This document shows positions 4,529 to 13,384 of a DNA stretch of 17,291 bases, one piece after another. The notes below the pieces were generated by a model. It had not been told where the DNA came from. It did not search any database and was given only the letters and a program-made list of their open reading frames with translations. Source of the DNA: Eubacteriaceae bacterium (GTDB lineage: Bacteria; Bacillota; Clostridia; Eubacteriales; Alkalibacteraceae). Within the stretch, counting starts at the first letter, position 1, and every line of letters begins with the position of its first letter. The stretch covers positions 1-17,291 of the forward strand of contig DMAW01000015.1 in the NCBI GenBank assembly GCA_003446375.1, given 5' to 3'. A program made the translations under genes and the position numbers.

Positions 4529-5377
4529 ATGAACAACATATTGATAACTGGTAAGAACAGTTACATAGGTACATCTCTTGAAAATTGGCTCATGAGAGAA
4601 CCTGATAAATATAAAGTAGATACGGTTGACATGAAAGATGGGTCATGGAAAGAAGCTGATTTTAGTCAGTATGATGTGGTGTTTCATGTCGCAGGCATTG
4701 CTCATATAAAAGAAACAAAAAAGAATCAAGACCTTTACTTTAAAGTGAACAGGGATTTGGCTTATGAAACTGCTCAAAAGGCTAAACGAGATGGAGTAAA
4801 GCAGTTTATATTTTTGAGTTCAATGAGTGTATATGGTATCGAGAATGGTGTCATTGATCAGAATACTCCCATTAAACCTAATAGTGCCTATGGTAAATCA
4901 AAGATTGAAGCAGAAGAGTTGATAAATAAGCTTCAAGATGATTCGTTTACGGTAGCAATACTAAGACCACCTATGGTTTATGGCAAAGGTTGTAGAGGGA
5001 ACTACCCGAGGTTGGTGGGACTAGCTCTAAAGACTCGCGTTTTTCCAAAGGCTGATAATAAGCGAAGTATGGTCTATATAGATAATTTATCTGAGTTTGT
5101 AAAACAGCTGATAGAAAAAAGAAGTGAGGGATTGTTTTTTCCGCAGAATACTGAGTATGTAAACACCAGTGAGATGGTTAGGCTGATTGCTGAAGCTCAT
5201 GGTAAGGGAATTGTGATGATTAAGTTATTTAATCCCATACTAAGGTTAATGAATGTAAGTACGGTAAATAAGATGTTTGGTGACTTAGTATATGAGATGA
5301 GTATATCCGATTATGAAATTGATTATAGAGTTTGTGGGTTTAAAGAATCGATATCGCAGACAGAAAGTAGGAGTTAA
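4529..5377 (+). CDS. SDR-family nucleotide-sugar epimerase/reductase
   Basis: A 282-residue extended short-chain dehydrogenase. Seen: the NAD(P) Rossmann motif ITGKNSYIG (6-14), VAGIAH (54-59), the active-site serine block SSMSVYG (97-103), and YGKSK with Y121 and K125. These proteins epimerise or reduce UDP-sugars in the cytoplasm. A 282-residue SDR next to a PglC-type transferase is the arrangement known for making UDP-QuiNAc/UDP-FucNAc-type sugars by 4-keto reduction, so that is one possibility. No 4,6-dehydratase is in the window, so I leave the substrate open. The ATG at 4529 is chosen over that at 4523 because AAGGAG (4516-4521) is 7 bases away from the former and 1 from the latter. The frame runs further up into repeat A2, which is not coding. 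The GT2 gene follows after 2 bases. Confidence 0.85.
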   Translation: MNNILITGKNSYIGTSLENWLMREPDKYKVDTVDMKDGSWKEADFSQYDVVFHVAGIAHIKETKKNQDLYFKVNRDLAYETAQKAKRDGVKQFIFLSSMSVYGIENGVIDQNTPIKPNSAYGKSKIEAEELINKLQDDSFTVAILRPPMVYGKGCRGNYPRLVGLALKTRVFPKADNKRSMVYIDNLSEFVKQLIEKRSEGLFFPQNTEYVNTSEMVRLIAEAHGKGIVMIKLFNPILRLMNVSTVNKMFGDLVYEMSISDYEIDYRVCGFKESISQTESRS

Positions 5378-5379
5378 GG

Positions 5380-6219
5380 ATGGTGGATGAAAAGTATAGT
5401 GTTTTAATGTCTGTATATACAAAAGAAAATCCAGACTATTTTAAAACATGTATTGAGAGTATAGTCAATCAAAGCTTAATTCCTGAAGAAATTGTTATTG
5501 TTAAAGATGGACCAATAACTTTAGAGCTAGATAAAATTATCAATTACTATGAATTAAACTATGACGGATTATTCACTGTTGTGGAATTAAAAGAGAACGT
5601 AGGATTAGGAAAGGCATTAAATGAGGGACTGAAACAATGTAGGAATGAGTTAGTAGCAAGAATGGATACTGATGACATTTCTTTAGCAAATAGATGCGAA
5701 CTGCAAGTTGGTGAGTTCGTAAAAGATAAAAATCTAGATATAGTGGGATCTAATATTGATGAATTTTATGATACTCCGGATAAGGTTGTATCTTCTAGAG
5801 TAGTACCTCTAGAACATGATGAAATACTTAAGTTTTCAAGAAGACGGAGCCCTTTTAACCATCCTACTGTCATGTATAAAAAGACTTCGGTTCTAAGTAA
5901 TGGTGGTTATGGCGACTTTAGAAGAAACCAGGATTTAGACTTATTTGTACGGATGTTGAATAATGGGTGCAAGGCAAAGAATATTAACCGTTCATTACTT
6001 TTGTTTAGAGCGAATAAAGATAATGTGAAAAGAAGAAAAAGTTGGGATAAGTGCAGAAGTTATATATTTATGATTTATAGTTTTTGGAGAAAAGGTTATT
6101 CTAGTTTTATTGATTTAACAGTTATTGCTTTCAGTCAGATTTTTATTTTTATTTCACCAACATGGGTGCTTGAATGGATATCTGGTAAATATTTGAGAAA
6201 AACATATAAAAGAAGGTAG
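5380..6219 (+). CDS. Family 2 glycosyltransferase
   Basis: A 279-residue GT-A fold transferase that would add one sugar to the lipid-linked repeat unit at the cytoplasmic face of the membrane. Seen: SVLMSVYTKENPDYFKTCIE near the start, the EIVIVKDGP nucleotide-binding strand (37-45), ENVGLGKALNEGL (72-84), the metal-binding DTDD (96-99), NHPTVMYKK (160-168), and QDLDLF (184-189) as the catalytic-base region. A hydrophobic C-terminal stretch (about 240-265) may hold it to the membrane. The ATG has AGGAG upstream inside the end of the epimerase gene. Donor and acceptor are unknown; the WfaP/AmsE-like subgroup often transfers galactose-type sugars, which is only a hint. Confidence 0.9.
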   Translation: MVDEKYSVLMSVYTKENPDYFKTCIESIVNQSLIPEEIVIVKDGPITLELDKIINYYELNYDGLFTVVELKENVGLGKALNEGLKQCRNELVARMDTDDISLANRCELQVGEFVKDKNLDIVGSNIDEFYDTPDKVVSSRVVPLEHDEILKFSRRRSPFNHPTVMYKKTSVLSNGGYGDFRRNQDLDLFVRMLNNGCKAKNINRSLLLFRANKDNVKRRKSWDKCRSYIFMIYSFWRKGYSSFIDLTVIAFSQIFIFISPTWVLEWISGKYLRKTYKRR

Positions 6220-6224
6220 ATTGA

Positions 6225-7463
6225 ATGGGTGTTGAGCAAAAGATTAATAGTGTCTTGAATAAAGCACCAGCTATAAAAAAGATAGTTAAGAAGGCATATC
6301 AAGTAGCTATGTACGCAATTTCTCCTAAGCTGAAGTCAGAAGGTGAAATTGTAAAGATTACCCCTAAGGATGGGATGGAATATTTCTTTGGATATTATGA
6401 TAAGTCACCCTGGGATATCAGCGGCAGGTATATGTTGTGCTTGAGAGCTAAAGATACCACTAAAGATGTGGCTCCCAATGAAGAAGCTGAAATAATACTT
6501 ATTGATACAAAAGATAATAATTCATATAAAGTATTAGGTAAAACAAAGACATGGAATGTTCAACAAGGTTGCATGCTTCAGTGGTTAGGACCTGATTATT
6601 CTGAGAGAATTATCTACAATGATTTTAGAGACAGTAAATATTGTTCAGTAATATTAAACTTAAAATCAAATGAAGAGCTAGTGCTGTCTAAGCCGGTATA
6701 TAGCGTTTCTGAAAATGGCAAATTTGCTTTAACACTAGATTTTTCTAGACTTCACCGTTTAAGAAAAGGATATGGTTATTCAAATTTACCAGACTATACA
6801 AAAAATGAAAAATGTCCAGATGAACCTTGTATTTGGTATCTGAATCTTAAAAATGGTGATGTAAAACCGCTATTAAGGTATACGGATTTTAAAAATTTTG
6901 AAAACAAAGCTAGCATGAATCAAGCTGAGCATAAAGTCAATCATATAATGTTAAATCCTTCAGGGGATAGATTTATGGTTTTGCATAGATGGTTGGATAA
7001 GAAAAAAAAATATACAAGGTTAGTAACTGTAAATGTAGACGGCAGCAAAGCGTTTAATTTAAGTGATGACGACATGACCTCGCATTGTTTTTGGAAAAAT
7101 GATAAAGAAATTTTAGCTTATGCAAGAAAAAAAGAATATGGTGACGGATATTATTTAATGAAAGATGAGTCATGCGATTATAAAAAAATGTTGCCACAAC
7201 TTGTATTTGATGGACATCCTAGTTATTCGCCCAATAAGAAATTAATAATTACTGACTCATATCCAAATCGTTCTCGAGTTTCTTCATTATATCTTATTGA
7301 TAAAGATGAAATTAAAACTGTAGCAAAAGTATTCGCGCCATTTAAGTATGACAACGATTTGAGATGTGATTTGCATCCACGATGGAATAGAACAGGTGAC
7401 AAAATATGTTTTGATTCTGTGTTTGAAGGGAAACGAGGATTGTATATTGTAGAGGTTATTTAA
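6225..7463 (+). CDS. Beta-propeller protein of unknown role in the polysaccharide cluster
   Basis: A 412-residue protein that is not a glycosyltransferase. It shows repeated blade-like units with 'S-x-x-G-x-x' turns: SPWDISGRYMLCLRA (61-75), YSVSENGKFALTL (159-171), HIMLNPSGDRFMVLHRW (240-256), GHPSYSPNKKLIITDSY (330-346) and LHPRWNRTGDKICFDS (383-398). This resembles TolB/oligogalacturonate-lyase-type propellers. Histidines recur at blade positions (H236, H240, H254, H287, H331, H384) and could bind metal, as in oligogalacturonate lyase. There is no signal peptide; a basic, possibly amphipathic N-terminus (about 17-33) might touch the membrane. It starts five bases after the GT2 gene. Similar proteins occur in other surface-polysaccharide loci as I recall, with no function I can name. 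A role in handling uronic acid polymer would fit the Ugd and epimerase genes but is inference. Confidence 0.7.
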   Translation: MGVEQKINSVLNKAPAIKKIVKKAYQVAMYAISPKLKSEGEIVKITPKDGMEYFFGYYDKSPWDISGRYMLCLRAKDTTKDVAPNEEAEIILIDTKDNNSYKVLGKTKTWNVQQGCMLQWLGPDYSERIIYNDFRDSKYCSVILNLKSNEELVLSKPVYSVSENGKFALTLDFSRLHRLRKGYGYSNLPDYTKNEKCPDEPCIWYLNLKNGDVKPLLRYTDFKNFENKASMNQAEHKVNHIMLNPSGDRFMVLHRWLDKKKKYTRLVTVNVDGSKAFNLSDDDMTSHCFWKNDKEILAYARKKEYGDGYYLMKDESCDYKKMLPQLVFDGHPSYSPNKKLIITDSYPNRSRVSSLYLIDKDEIKTVAKVFAPFKYDNDLRCDLHPRWNRTGDKICFDSVFEGKRGLYIVEVI

Positions 7464-7486
7464 AAATAAATTGAGAGGTGCCGATC

Positions 7487-8608
7487 GTGAAAGAGAAAAA
7501 AACAAAGATATTATATGTGGTTTCAACTCTCAGGCAGAGTGGACCAACGAACCAACTACAAGGCATAATAAGTAACTTAGATAAAAGTAAGTATGAAGTG
7601 CAAGTACTAACTCTATCCCCTGAACCAAAGAATACTCGCCTAAATGATTTTATTCATATAGGCATAGAAGTAGAATCCTTAAATTTATCTAGATTGAAGT
7701 TTCAACTTAAAGGAAAGCAAATTCTAAAGAAATATATAGATGGATATAATCCTGACATTGTTCATACATCTGGAGTAAGAGCAGATATAGTAGTTTCAAA
7801 ACTTAATGTTCCTTCAAAGCATTGTATGACTATCAGGAATTATGCGTATGAGGATTATATAGCTAAATTTGGGAGTATAGTGGGTAAAATTGCTGCTGAA
7901 AGTAATATAAAAGCAATGAAGAGATGTAATTATGTAATTTGTTGTTCAGAATCTCTAAAAGGTATGTATATGAAGATATTGCCTCAGAATTTATATGTAG
8001 TACAAAATGGTGTTGATACGAAGAAGTTTAGCCCGGCTGATGATATTGGGAGCAAATATAGTTTGCGAAATAGTCTCAGTCTTCCGAGTGATAAAGTTGT
8101 TTTTACTGTAGTGGGGAGTTTGATTAAGCGAAAGGATCCGATTACAATAATAAAAGCTTTTAAAGCTACAAATATTGAAAATAGAGCAGTTCTTATTTTA
8201 CTTGGTGACGGAGATTTGATGGATCAATGTGCGAATGAAGCTGATGATTCTATTTTGATTAAAGGGAATGTTGCCTGTGTAGATGATTTCTTAAAAGCTT
8301 CTGATATTTATATTTCTGCATCAGAATCAGAGGGATTGCCCAACTCAGTGCTTGAGGCTGGGAGATGCGGTGTTAATTTGATTTTATCTGATATACCGCA
8401 GCATAGAGAAGTTTTTGAGAATAATTTAGAATATGTATCATTGTTTAATATAGGTAATATAGAAGAACTTATGGAACTTATGAATAATGAAATTTTAAAG
8501 TTTTCAAATGAGATTAACTATGATTTAGCAAATTATCTTGAAGAAAATTTTAGCAATGAAGTTATGAGCCAAAAGTATCAAAAGATATATGATTTAATGA
8601 TTTCATAA
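7487..8608 (+). CDS. Family 4 glycosyltransferase
   Basis: A 373-residue GT-B fold retaining transferase. Seen: the N-terminal LYVVSTLRQSGPTNQL (9-24), DIVHTSG (90-96), the domain linker VVQNGVDTKKFSP (171-183), VVGSLIKRKDP (208-218) and SASESEGLPNSVLEAGRCG (277-295) with the EX7E pair E282 and E290 that holds the donor sugar nucleotide. It would act on the lipid-linked repeat unit in the cytoplasm. The GTG at 7487 is chosen because GAGAGGTG (7473-7480) lies six bases upstream. The in-frame GTG at 7478 overlaps that site. The linkage is unknown. Confidence 0.9.
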   Translation: MKEKKTKILYVVSTLRQSGPTNQLQGIISNLDKSKYEVQVLTLSPEPKNTRLNDFIHIGIEVESLNLSRLKFQLKGKQILKKYIDGYNPDIVHTSGVRADIVVSKLNVPSKHCMTIRNYAYEDYIAKFGSIVGKIAAESNIKAMKRCNYVICCSESLKGMYMKILPQNLYVVQNGVDTKKFSPADDIGSKYSLRNSLSLPSDKVVFTVVGSLIKRKDPITIIKAFKATNIENRAVLILLGDGDLMDQCANEADDSILIKGNVACVDDFLKASDIYISASESEGLPNSVLEAGRCGVNLILSDIPQHREVFENNLEYVSLFNIGNIEELMELMNNEILKFSNEINYDLANYLEENFSNEVMSQKYQKIYDLMIS

Positions 8609-8646
8609 ATATTGAGAAAATAATAGTTGTTGGCGGAGGTGGCTTA

Positions 8647-9549
8647 ATGGGACAAAATAAAATAATCAGCTTATTAAAGAGGCCGCAATATTTATTTTTA
8701 ATACTTGGTCATAGAGGTTTTTTTAAATGGATGAATGATGAAATGTACTTAAAGATAGCATATTGGTGCAAGATGGATAAGAGATTAGATCTTAAACATC
8801 CAACAACATACAATGAAAAATTGCAATGGTTAAAATTGAACGATAGAAAACCGAAATATACTGATTTTGTGGATAAATATGAGGTTAGAAGTTTTGTCAA
8901 AGATAAAATCGGAGGCGAATATTTAATTCCTTTGCTAGGTATTTGGGATAATGTGAACGAGATAGATTTTGATAAACTGCCTAAACAATTTGTTTTAAAG
9001 TGCACACACGACTCTGGCAGTTTAGTCATTTGCACCGATAAAGATAAATTAGATTTCAGTAAAGCAAAAAAGAAATTATTAAAATCATTAAAGCATAATT
9101 ATTACTGGGGGCAGAGAGAGTGGATATATAAGGATATAAAACCTAGGATAATTGCGGAACAATTTATGGTTGATGAATCTAAGAAGGAGCTTAAAGATTA
9201 TAAGTTTTTTTGTTTTAATGGTGAAGTAAAAGCGATGTTTATAGCAACAGATAGAGGTGTTGATACTCGATTTGATTTTTTTGATCTAGAGTTTAACCAC
9301 ATGCCATTTATGCAGCACTATCCAAATGCGAATAAACAAATCAAAAAACCAAATGGGTTTGAAGAGATGATTGGACTAGCAAAAGTTCTCTCAAAAGATA
9401 TTCCGCATGTTAGAGTCGATTTTTATGACGTTAATGGGAAAGTTTATTTTGGAGAAATGACATTTTTTCACTTTAGTGGCTGGGAAAAGTTTGAACCAGA
9501 AAATTACGATCAAATATTTGGAGAATGGTTAAAAATTCCATTTAGTTAG
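8647..9549 (+). CDS. TupA-like ATP-grasp protein (first of two)
   Basis: A 300-residue member of the ATP-grasp TupA-like family, named after the teichuronopeptide biosynthesis protein of an alkaliphilic Bacillus. ATP-grasp enzymes form amide bonds through an acyl-phosphate. Seen: YNEKLQWLKLND (55-66) and DKYEVR (76-81), both family hallmarks; the ATP-binding FVLKCTHDSGS (115-125); PRIIAEQF (166-173); DYKFFCFNGEVK (184-195); and the metal-binding RVDFYDV (256-262) and YFGEMTFFHFSG (267-278). The ATG follows GGAGGTGG. A second, diverged copy is encoded at 13385-14314. With Ugd and UDP-GlcA epimerase downstream, a plausible job is coupling an amino acid to a uronic acid carboxyl. Databases often label this family loosely as glycosyltransferase; I see no GT motifs. 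Confidence 0.85.
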   Translation: MGQNKIISLLKRPQYLFLILGHRGFFKWMNDEMYLKIAYWCKMDKRLDLKHPTTYNEKLQWLKLNDRKPKYTDFVDKYEVRSFVKDKIGGEYLIPLLGIWDNVNEIDFDKLPKQFVLKCTHDSGSLVICTDKDKLDFSKAKKKLLKSLKHNYYWGQREWIYKDIKPRIIAEQFMVDESKKELKDYKFFCFNGEVKAMFIATDRGVDTRFDFFDLEFNHMPFMQHYPNANKQIKKPNGFEEMIGLAKVLSKDIPHVRVDFYDVNGKVYFGEMTFFHFSGWEKFEPENYDQIFGEWLKIPFS

Positions 9550-9579
9550 TAAAAATAATAATGTGAGGGCGTTAAGTTT

Positions 9580-10680
9580 ATGAACATAACAATTTTTATA
9601 GGAGGGTTATCTGGTGGTGGAGCAGAAAGAGTGGTTTGTAATTTGGGCAATTTTTTATCTGCGAGACATAAAGTAACCATACTAACAATGTCAAACGATA
9701 CCCCAGCATATAAATTGAATGAAAGTGTCAGAAGAGTATCATTAATTAAAAATGAAGAATCGCAAAACTATCTTATTAAGAACTTGAAAAGGTTAATTAG
9801 ATTTCGAAATTATATAAAAAAATCAGATACAGATATATATCTGGTAATGTTGCCAAGAACCATTAGCATTATGTTAGCTTATAGAAAACTTATTAATGTT
9901 CCGGTTATTATATCAGAAAGATGCGATCCGAAAACAAGATATGAAACTTCAAAAATCAGAAGATTGATAATGCAGAAGTTATACCCTAAAGCTGATGGAT
10001 TTGTTTTCCAAACTGAAGATGCGATGAGTTATTACTTAGAGATAATAGGAGATAGAGGTATTGTTATACCTAATGCAATAAATGAGGAATTTGTCAGAGA
10101 GACATTTAGAGGTTTGCGTAAGAAAAAAATTGTATCCGCAGGGCGATTAACGAGTCAAAAAAACTTTGCATTGCTGATTGAGGGATTCGCAAAAATTGCA
10201 AATAAGCATCCAGATTATAAATTGGTAATTTATGGAGATGGCCCTCAAAAAGGTAAATTGCAGAGATTGACAAAAGATTTAGGTATTAGTGAGAAGGTTG
10301 AGTTTCCAGGTTATGTAAATGACTTTGGAGATTATATTATTGATGCTTCTCTTTTTGTAATGTCTTCAAATTTTGAAGGTATGCCAAATGCTTTGATGGA
10401 AGCAATGGCTTTAGGTTTGCCTTGCATATCAACTGATTGTCCTTCAGGTGGTCCCAAATTTCTAATTAAAAATGGAATTAATGGCTTTTTAATACCGGTT
10501 GGTGATGTTGACAAATTAGCAAATATTATAGATTTGGTTTTATCTGATAAAAAACTATCGCAAAAAGTTGGGGAAAATGCATATAGTATATTAGAAGAAC
10601 TGAGCAACGAAAAAATATATCAAAATTGGGAAAATTATTTAACTCATATATACAATGAATCTAAAGGAAAAATTGTGTGA
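9580..10680 (+). CDS. Family 4 glycosyltransferase, PglH-like
   Basis: A 366-residue GT-B transferase. Seen: FIGGLSGGGAERVV (6-19), the glycine-rich start typical of PglA/PglH/PglJ-like GalNAc transferases; ISERCDP (111-117); VIPNAIN (162-168); VSAGRLTSQKNF (185-196); YGDGPQ (218-223); and MSSNFEGMPNALMEAMALGL (261-280) with the EX7E pair E266 and E274, followed by DCPSGG. It would extend the repeat unit on undecaprenyl diphosphate. GAGGG lies about 11 bases before the ATG, a rather long spacing. GalNAc as donor is a family-level hint only. The Wzy-like gene follows after 30 bases. Confidence 0.9.
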   Translation: MNITIFIGGLSGGGAERVVCNLGNFLSARHKVTILTMSNDTPAYKLNESVRRVSLIKNEESQNYLIKNLKRLIRFRNYIKKSDTDIYLVMLPRTISIMLAYRKLINVPVIISERCDPKTRYETSKIRRLIMQKLYPKADGFVFQTEDAMSYYLEIIGDRGIVIPNAINEEFVRETFRGLRKKKIVSAGRLTSQKNFALLIEGFAKIANKHPDYKLVIYGDGPQKGKLQRLTKDLGISEKVEFPGYVNDFGDYIIDASLFVMSSNFEGMPNALMEAMALGLPCISTDCPSGGPKFLIKNGINGFLIPVGDVDKLANIIDLVLSDKKLSQKVGENAYSILEELSNEKIYQNWENYLTHIYNESKGKIV

Positions 10681-10710
10681 TAAATGAAAGCATTAGTTAG
10701 GAGTAATTAA

Positions 10711-12084
10711 ATGGAATTTAGAAGTGTAAGCTCAATTATTATATTTTCTTTAATACTTGGAATTATTATATATATAGAACTTAAAAGAAAAACAAAGATA
10801 GATTTTTTACTAATTTATAATATTTCGTATGCAATGTTTTTTTCAATAATCCCAATTGCAACAATATTGTTTCCAGATACATTAAATTATGGGGTGCCTG
10901 CTAATTGGTCTTATCATTTCGAAACTTATCATAAAAACTTATTAGCTAGTGCAATATTTGCGTTATCTTTTTATATAGTATTTGTTTTAACTACAAGGTC
11001 TCTAGAGAAAAAAACATTTGCATTAAAGAGAATTAAGAATAATATAAAGTATATAGAAAATGATAAAATATTTATTTTGGGGATTGTTTTTTTATTAGTA
11101 GGCATAGGATCATTTTTTATTTATTCTACTACTATGGGAGGACCCGTTAATGCTATAAGATATGCTCAACTTAAAAGAAGTGGCGTATATGAAACTACAG
11201 GAGCAGTTACCTTTTTTAAGCATTTTATTAGAAGTGTTTATTTCGCTTTATTTGTGTTTTTAACAGTAAACTCAAGTAATAACAAATTCAAATCAATAAA
11301 AAAAATACTGTTGGTCATTTCAATTGTTTTTTCAATTATTGCACTTTTGGTATATTCAGGAAGAGCAAATATAATAATCCTATTAACTGCAATATTGTTA
11401 CATAAAGGAATTGTTAATGGAAATGTAAATAAAAAGCAATTTGTAAGTTTTGGAGTAATATTTGTTGCATTTACTATAATACTAGTTTTTTATAGACCGT
11501 TTATGCTTTTTTTATCTGGCAGAGAAGTAACATTCGCTTTTACAGATTTTTTTGCTAGTGCAGTAACGGGGATTATAAAAGCATTTTCAGTTCCAATTAT
11601 ATCCTTAATGGTAGCGATTGAATATATTTCGATAAATGAGATTAGTTTTGGAACTGGATTTTTGCAGATATTTATAGATGTAATTCCTAAAAGCATAATT
11701 GGTACTGACCTCGTATACACTGTAAATAATTACAATACAGAGTTATTTGGGTTTAAGCTTGATAGCCGAATGTATAATATTAATGCAGGTTTACTAGCTT
11801 ATTTTTTCTATGAGTTTTACTGGATGGGAGTAGTAATAGGAGGGGCAATAACTGCTCTAGTTATAAAGATTTTAGATGATTGGTTAATGATTTTAAAATC
11901 AAACAGCACTTTAGGACTAATGATGGTATATTTTTTATTTAATTTACCAAATAGAATCTTAGCTGGTGATCAAGTTGGAGGCATAAAGAGTCTGTTGATT
12001 CTATATTTAGAATTAATGGCATTAATAATATTGGTGTACAAAAGCAAGAAATCGAATGTATTGATAGAACCTAATGATGGTTAG
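10711..12084 (+). CDS. Wzy-like repeat-unit polymerase
   Basis: A 457-residue integral membrane protein made largely of hydrophobic segments separated by short basic loops, beginning SIIIFSLILGIIIYI (9-23). This is the topology of O-antigen/oligosaccharide repeat-unit polymerases. Central blocks such as RYAQLKRSGVYETT, YSGRANIIILLTAILLH, and FLSGREVTFAFTDFF with later GTGFLQIFIDVIPKSIIG recall the Wzy/O-ag_pol family, in which arginines of outer loops contact the growing chain. It would join flipped repeat units on the outer face of the membrane. AGGAG lies 8 bases before the ATG. Sequence conservation in Wzy is always low, so the call rests on topology and on having GT genes before it and a flippase gene after it. 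Confidence 0.8.
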   Translation: MEFRSVSSIIIFSLILGIIIYIELKRKTKIDFLLIYNISYAMFFSIIPIATILFPDTLNYGVPANWSYHFETYHKNLLASAIFALSFYIVFVLTTRSLEKKTFALKRIKNNIKYIENDKIFILGIVFLLVGIGSFFIYSTTMGGPVNAIRYAQLKRSGVYETTGAVTFFKHFIRSVYFALFVFLTVNSSNNKFKSIKKILLVISIVFSIIALLVYSGRANIIILLTAILLHKGIVNGNVNKKQFVSFGVIFVAFTIILVFYRPFMLFLSGREVTFAFTDFFASAVTGIIKAFSVPIISLMVAIEYISINEISFGTGFLQIFIDVIPKSIIGTDLVYTVNNYNTELFGFKLDSRMYNINAGLLAYFFYEFYWMGVVIGGAITALVIKILDDWLMILKSNSTLGLMMVYFLFNLPNRILAGDQVGGIKSLLILYLELMALIILVYKSKKSNVLIEPNDG

Positions 12085-12126
12085 AGATCAAACATCAAGC
12101 CTATTGACAAAGGAGTATTTGTATAA

Positions 12127-13380
12127 ATGCAAAAGTTTATGAAAATGGTAAGTAGTAATAAACGTTTCTTGATGTACTCTGTTTTAAAGATTTTAATACT
12201 TATATTGGGGCTTGTAACTAATATTTTTATAGTAAGAAAGTTATCCATTGATGAGTATGGGGTTTTTTCTATTGCTCTTATGTTAATTGGTTTAATTACT
12301 ACTTTTGGTTTTAGCTGGAGTTCCTCCTCAATTCTGTACTATGGGAGTAGAGAAAAAGCTAAGACAGGATCTATCAATAAAACATTTTGGGCTAGAAATA
12401 TTATAATTTCGGTAAGTCTTATTCTCACCACTGTTTTTTTTGTTTTGTTTAGAGATCAGATTAATGATTATATAGGTTTAAATATTGCATTTTTAATTTT
12501 GATATGGCTTTATGTAAGTGTAGCCGAAGATTATTTAAGTCAATATTTTCTAGCAGTTAAACGACAATTAATGTCAAGTATGCTATCAGTAACTGCAAAA
12601 GTAATTTATATTCTAATGATTTTTACATTTAAATTTGACGTAAGAATGTTAGTTATATTAAATATAGTTAGTCATGCTTCAGTTCTTTTTTATATTTTTG
12701 GTTTGAATAGGAAGGATATTGGGAAATTTGAGTTTGAAAAAGAATGGTTTAAAGAAGTATTGAACTTTTCTTTATGGCAACTGTTTGGCTTTTCTGGTCT
12801 GTATTTAATTAACTTTGGTGATACTGCGGTTATTAAATATTTTATGACTACTGAAGACGTAGGTATTTATAATGCGGCATATAAGTTATTCAACGCTATA
12901 GCCAGTTTTGCTTTTGTGATAAGTAGTTATTATGCGGTGAGTATCTCACAGTATTTTGAAAATAATGATTCGAAAAAAATAAAGCAATTTTTCTATAAAG
13001 AAAGATTTTTTATTTTGGGGCTAAGTACATTGGCTCATATAGTGGTTATGATTTTTTCGAAATCTATTATTTTGACCTTATATGGAGTTAGATATGCTGA
13101 TTCGGTTGCGATTTTTAATATTTTAATGCTTGGAAGTATTCTGAGATATTTTTCCGTATTTTATATGTTATATTTTAATACGAATGGCAAACATAAGTTT
13201 CAGCAATACATTAACATTTTGAGGGCCGTTCTAAATTTAGGTCTGGATATTATCTTTATTAAAATTTTCGGATTAATCGGACCAGCAATAGCTACATCAG
13301 TTGCAATATTAATGACTTTAATTATTTCAGGATTTTACAGTGAAAAAAGCATTAGAGATATTTCTGTGCGTGAGAGGTGA
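12127..13380 (+). CDS. Wzx-like polysaccharide flippase
   Basis: A 417-residue protein of about a dozen hydrophobic segments, in the oligosaccharide flippase (MOP superfamily) pattern. Near the N-terminus is VLKILILILGLVTNIFIVRK followed by LSIDEYGVFSIALMLIGLIT, and mid-protein is NFGDTAVIKYFMTTEDVGIY followed by NAAYKLFNAIASFAF, a classic block of this family. The C-terminus has GLIGPAIATSVAILMTLIISG. It would move undecaprenyl-diphosphate-linked repeat units to the outer face of the membrane. The GGAG before the ATG is rather far away (about 12 bases). The end of the gene carries the ribosome site GAGAGGTG of the next gene. Confidence 0.9.
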   Translation: MQKFMKMVSSNKRFLMYSVLKILILILGLVTNIFIVRKLSIDEYGVFSIALMLIGLITTFGFSWSSSSILYYGSREKAKTGSINKTFWARNIIISVSLILTTVFFVLFRDQINDYIGLNIAFLILIWLYVSVAEDYLSQYFLAVKRQLMSSMLSVTAKVIYILMIFTFKFDVRMLVILNIVSHASVLFYIFGLNRKDIGKFEFEKEWFKEVLNFSLWQLFGFSGLYLINFGDTAVIKYFMTTEDVGIYNAAYKLFNAIASFAFVISSYYAVSISQYFENNDSKKIKQFFYKERFFILGLSTLAHIVVMIFSKSIILTLYGVRYADSVAIFNILMLGSILRYFSVFYMLYFNTNGKHKFQQYINILRAVLNLGLDIIFIKIFGLIGPAIATSVAILMTLIISGFYSEKSIRDISVRER

Positions 13381-13384
13381 AAAT

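Noticed and set aside
13340..13384. Upstream extension of the second TupA-like protein into the flippase gene
   Set aside because: GAGAGGTG just before the ATG at 13385 gives a normal start. The extension would overlap the flippase by 41 bases without support.
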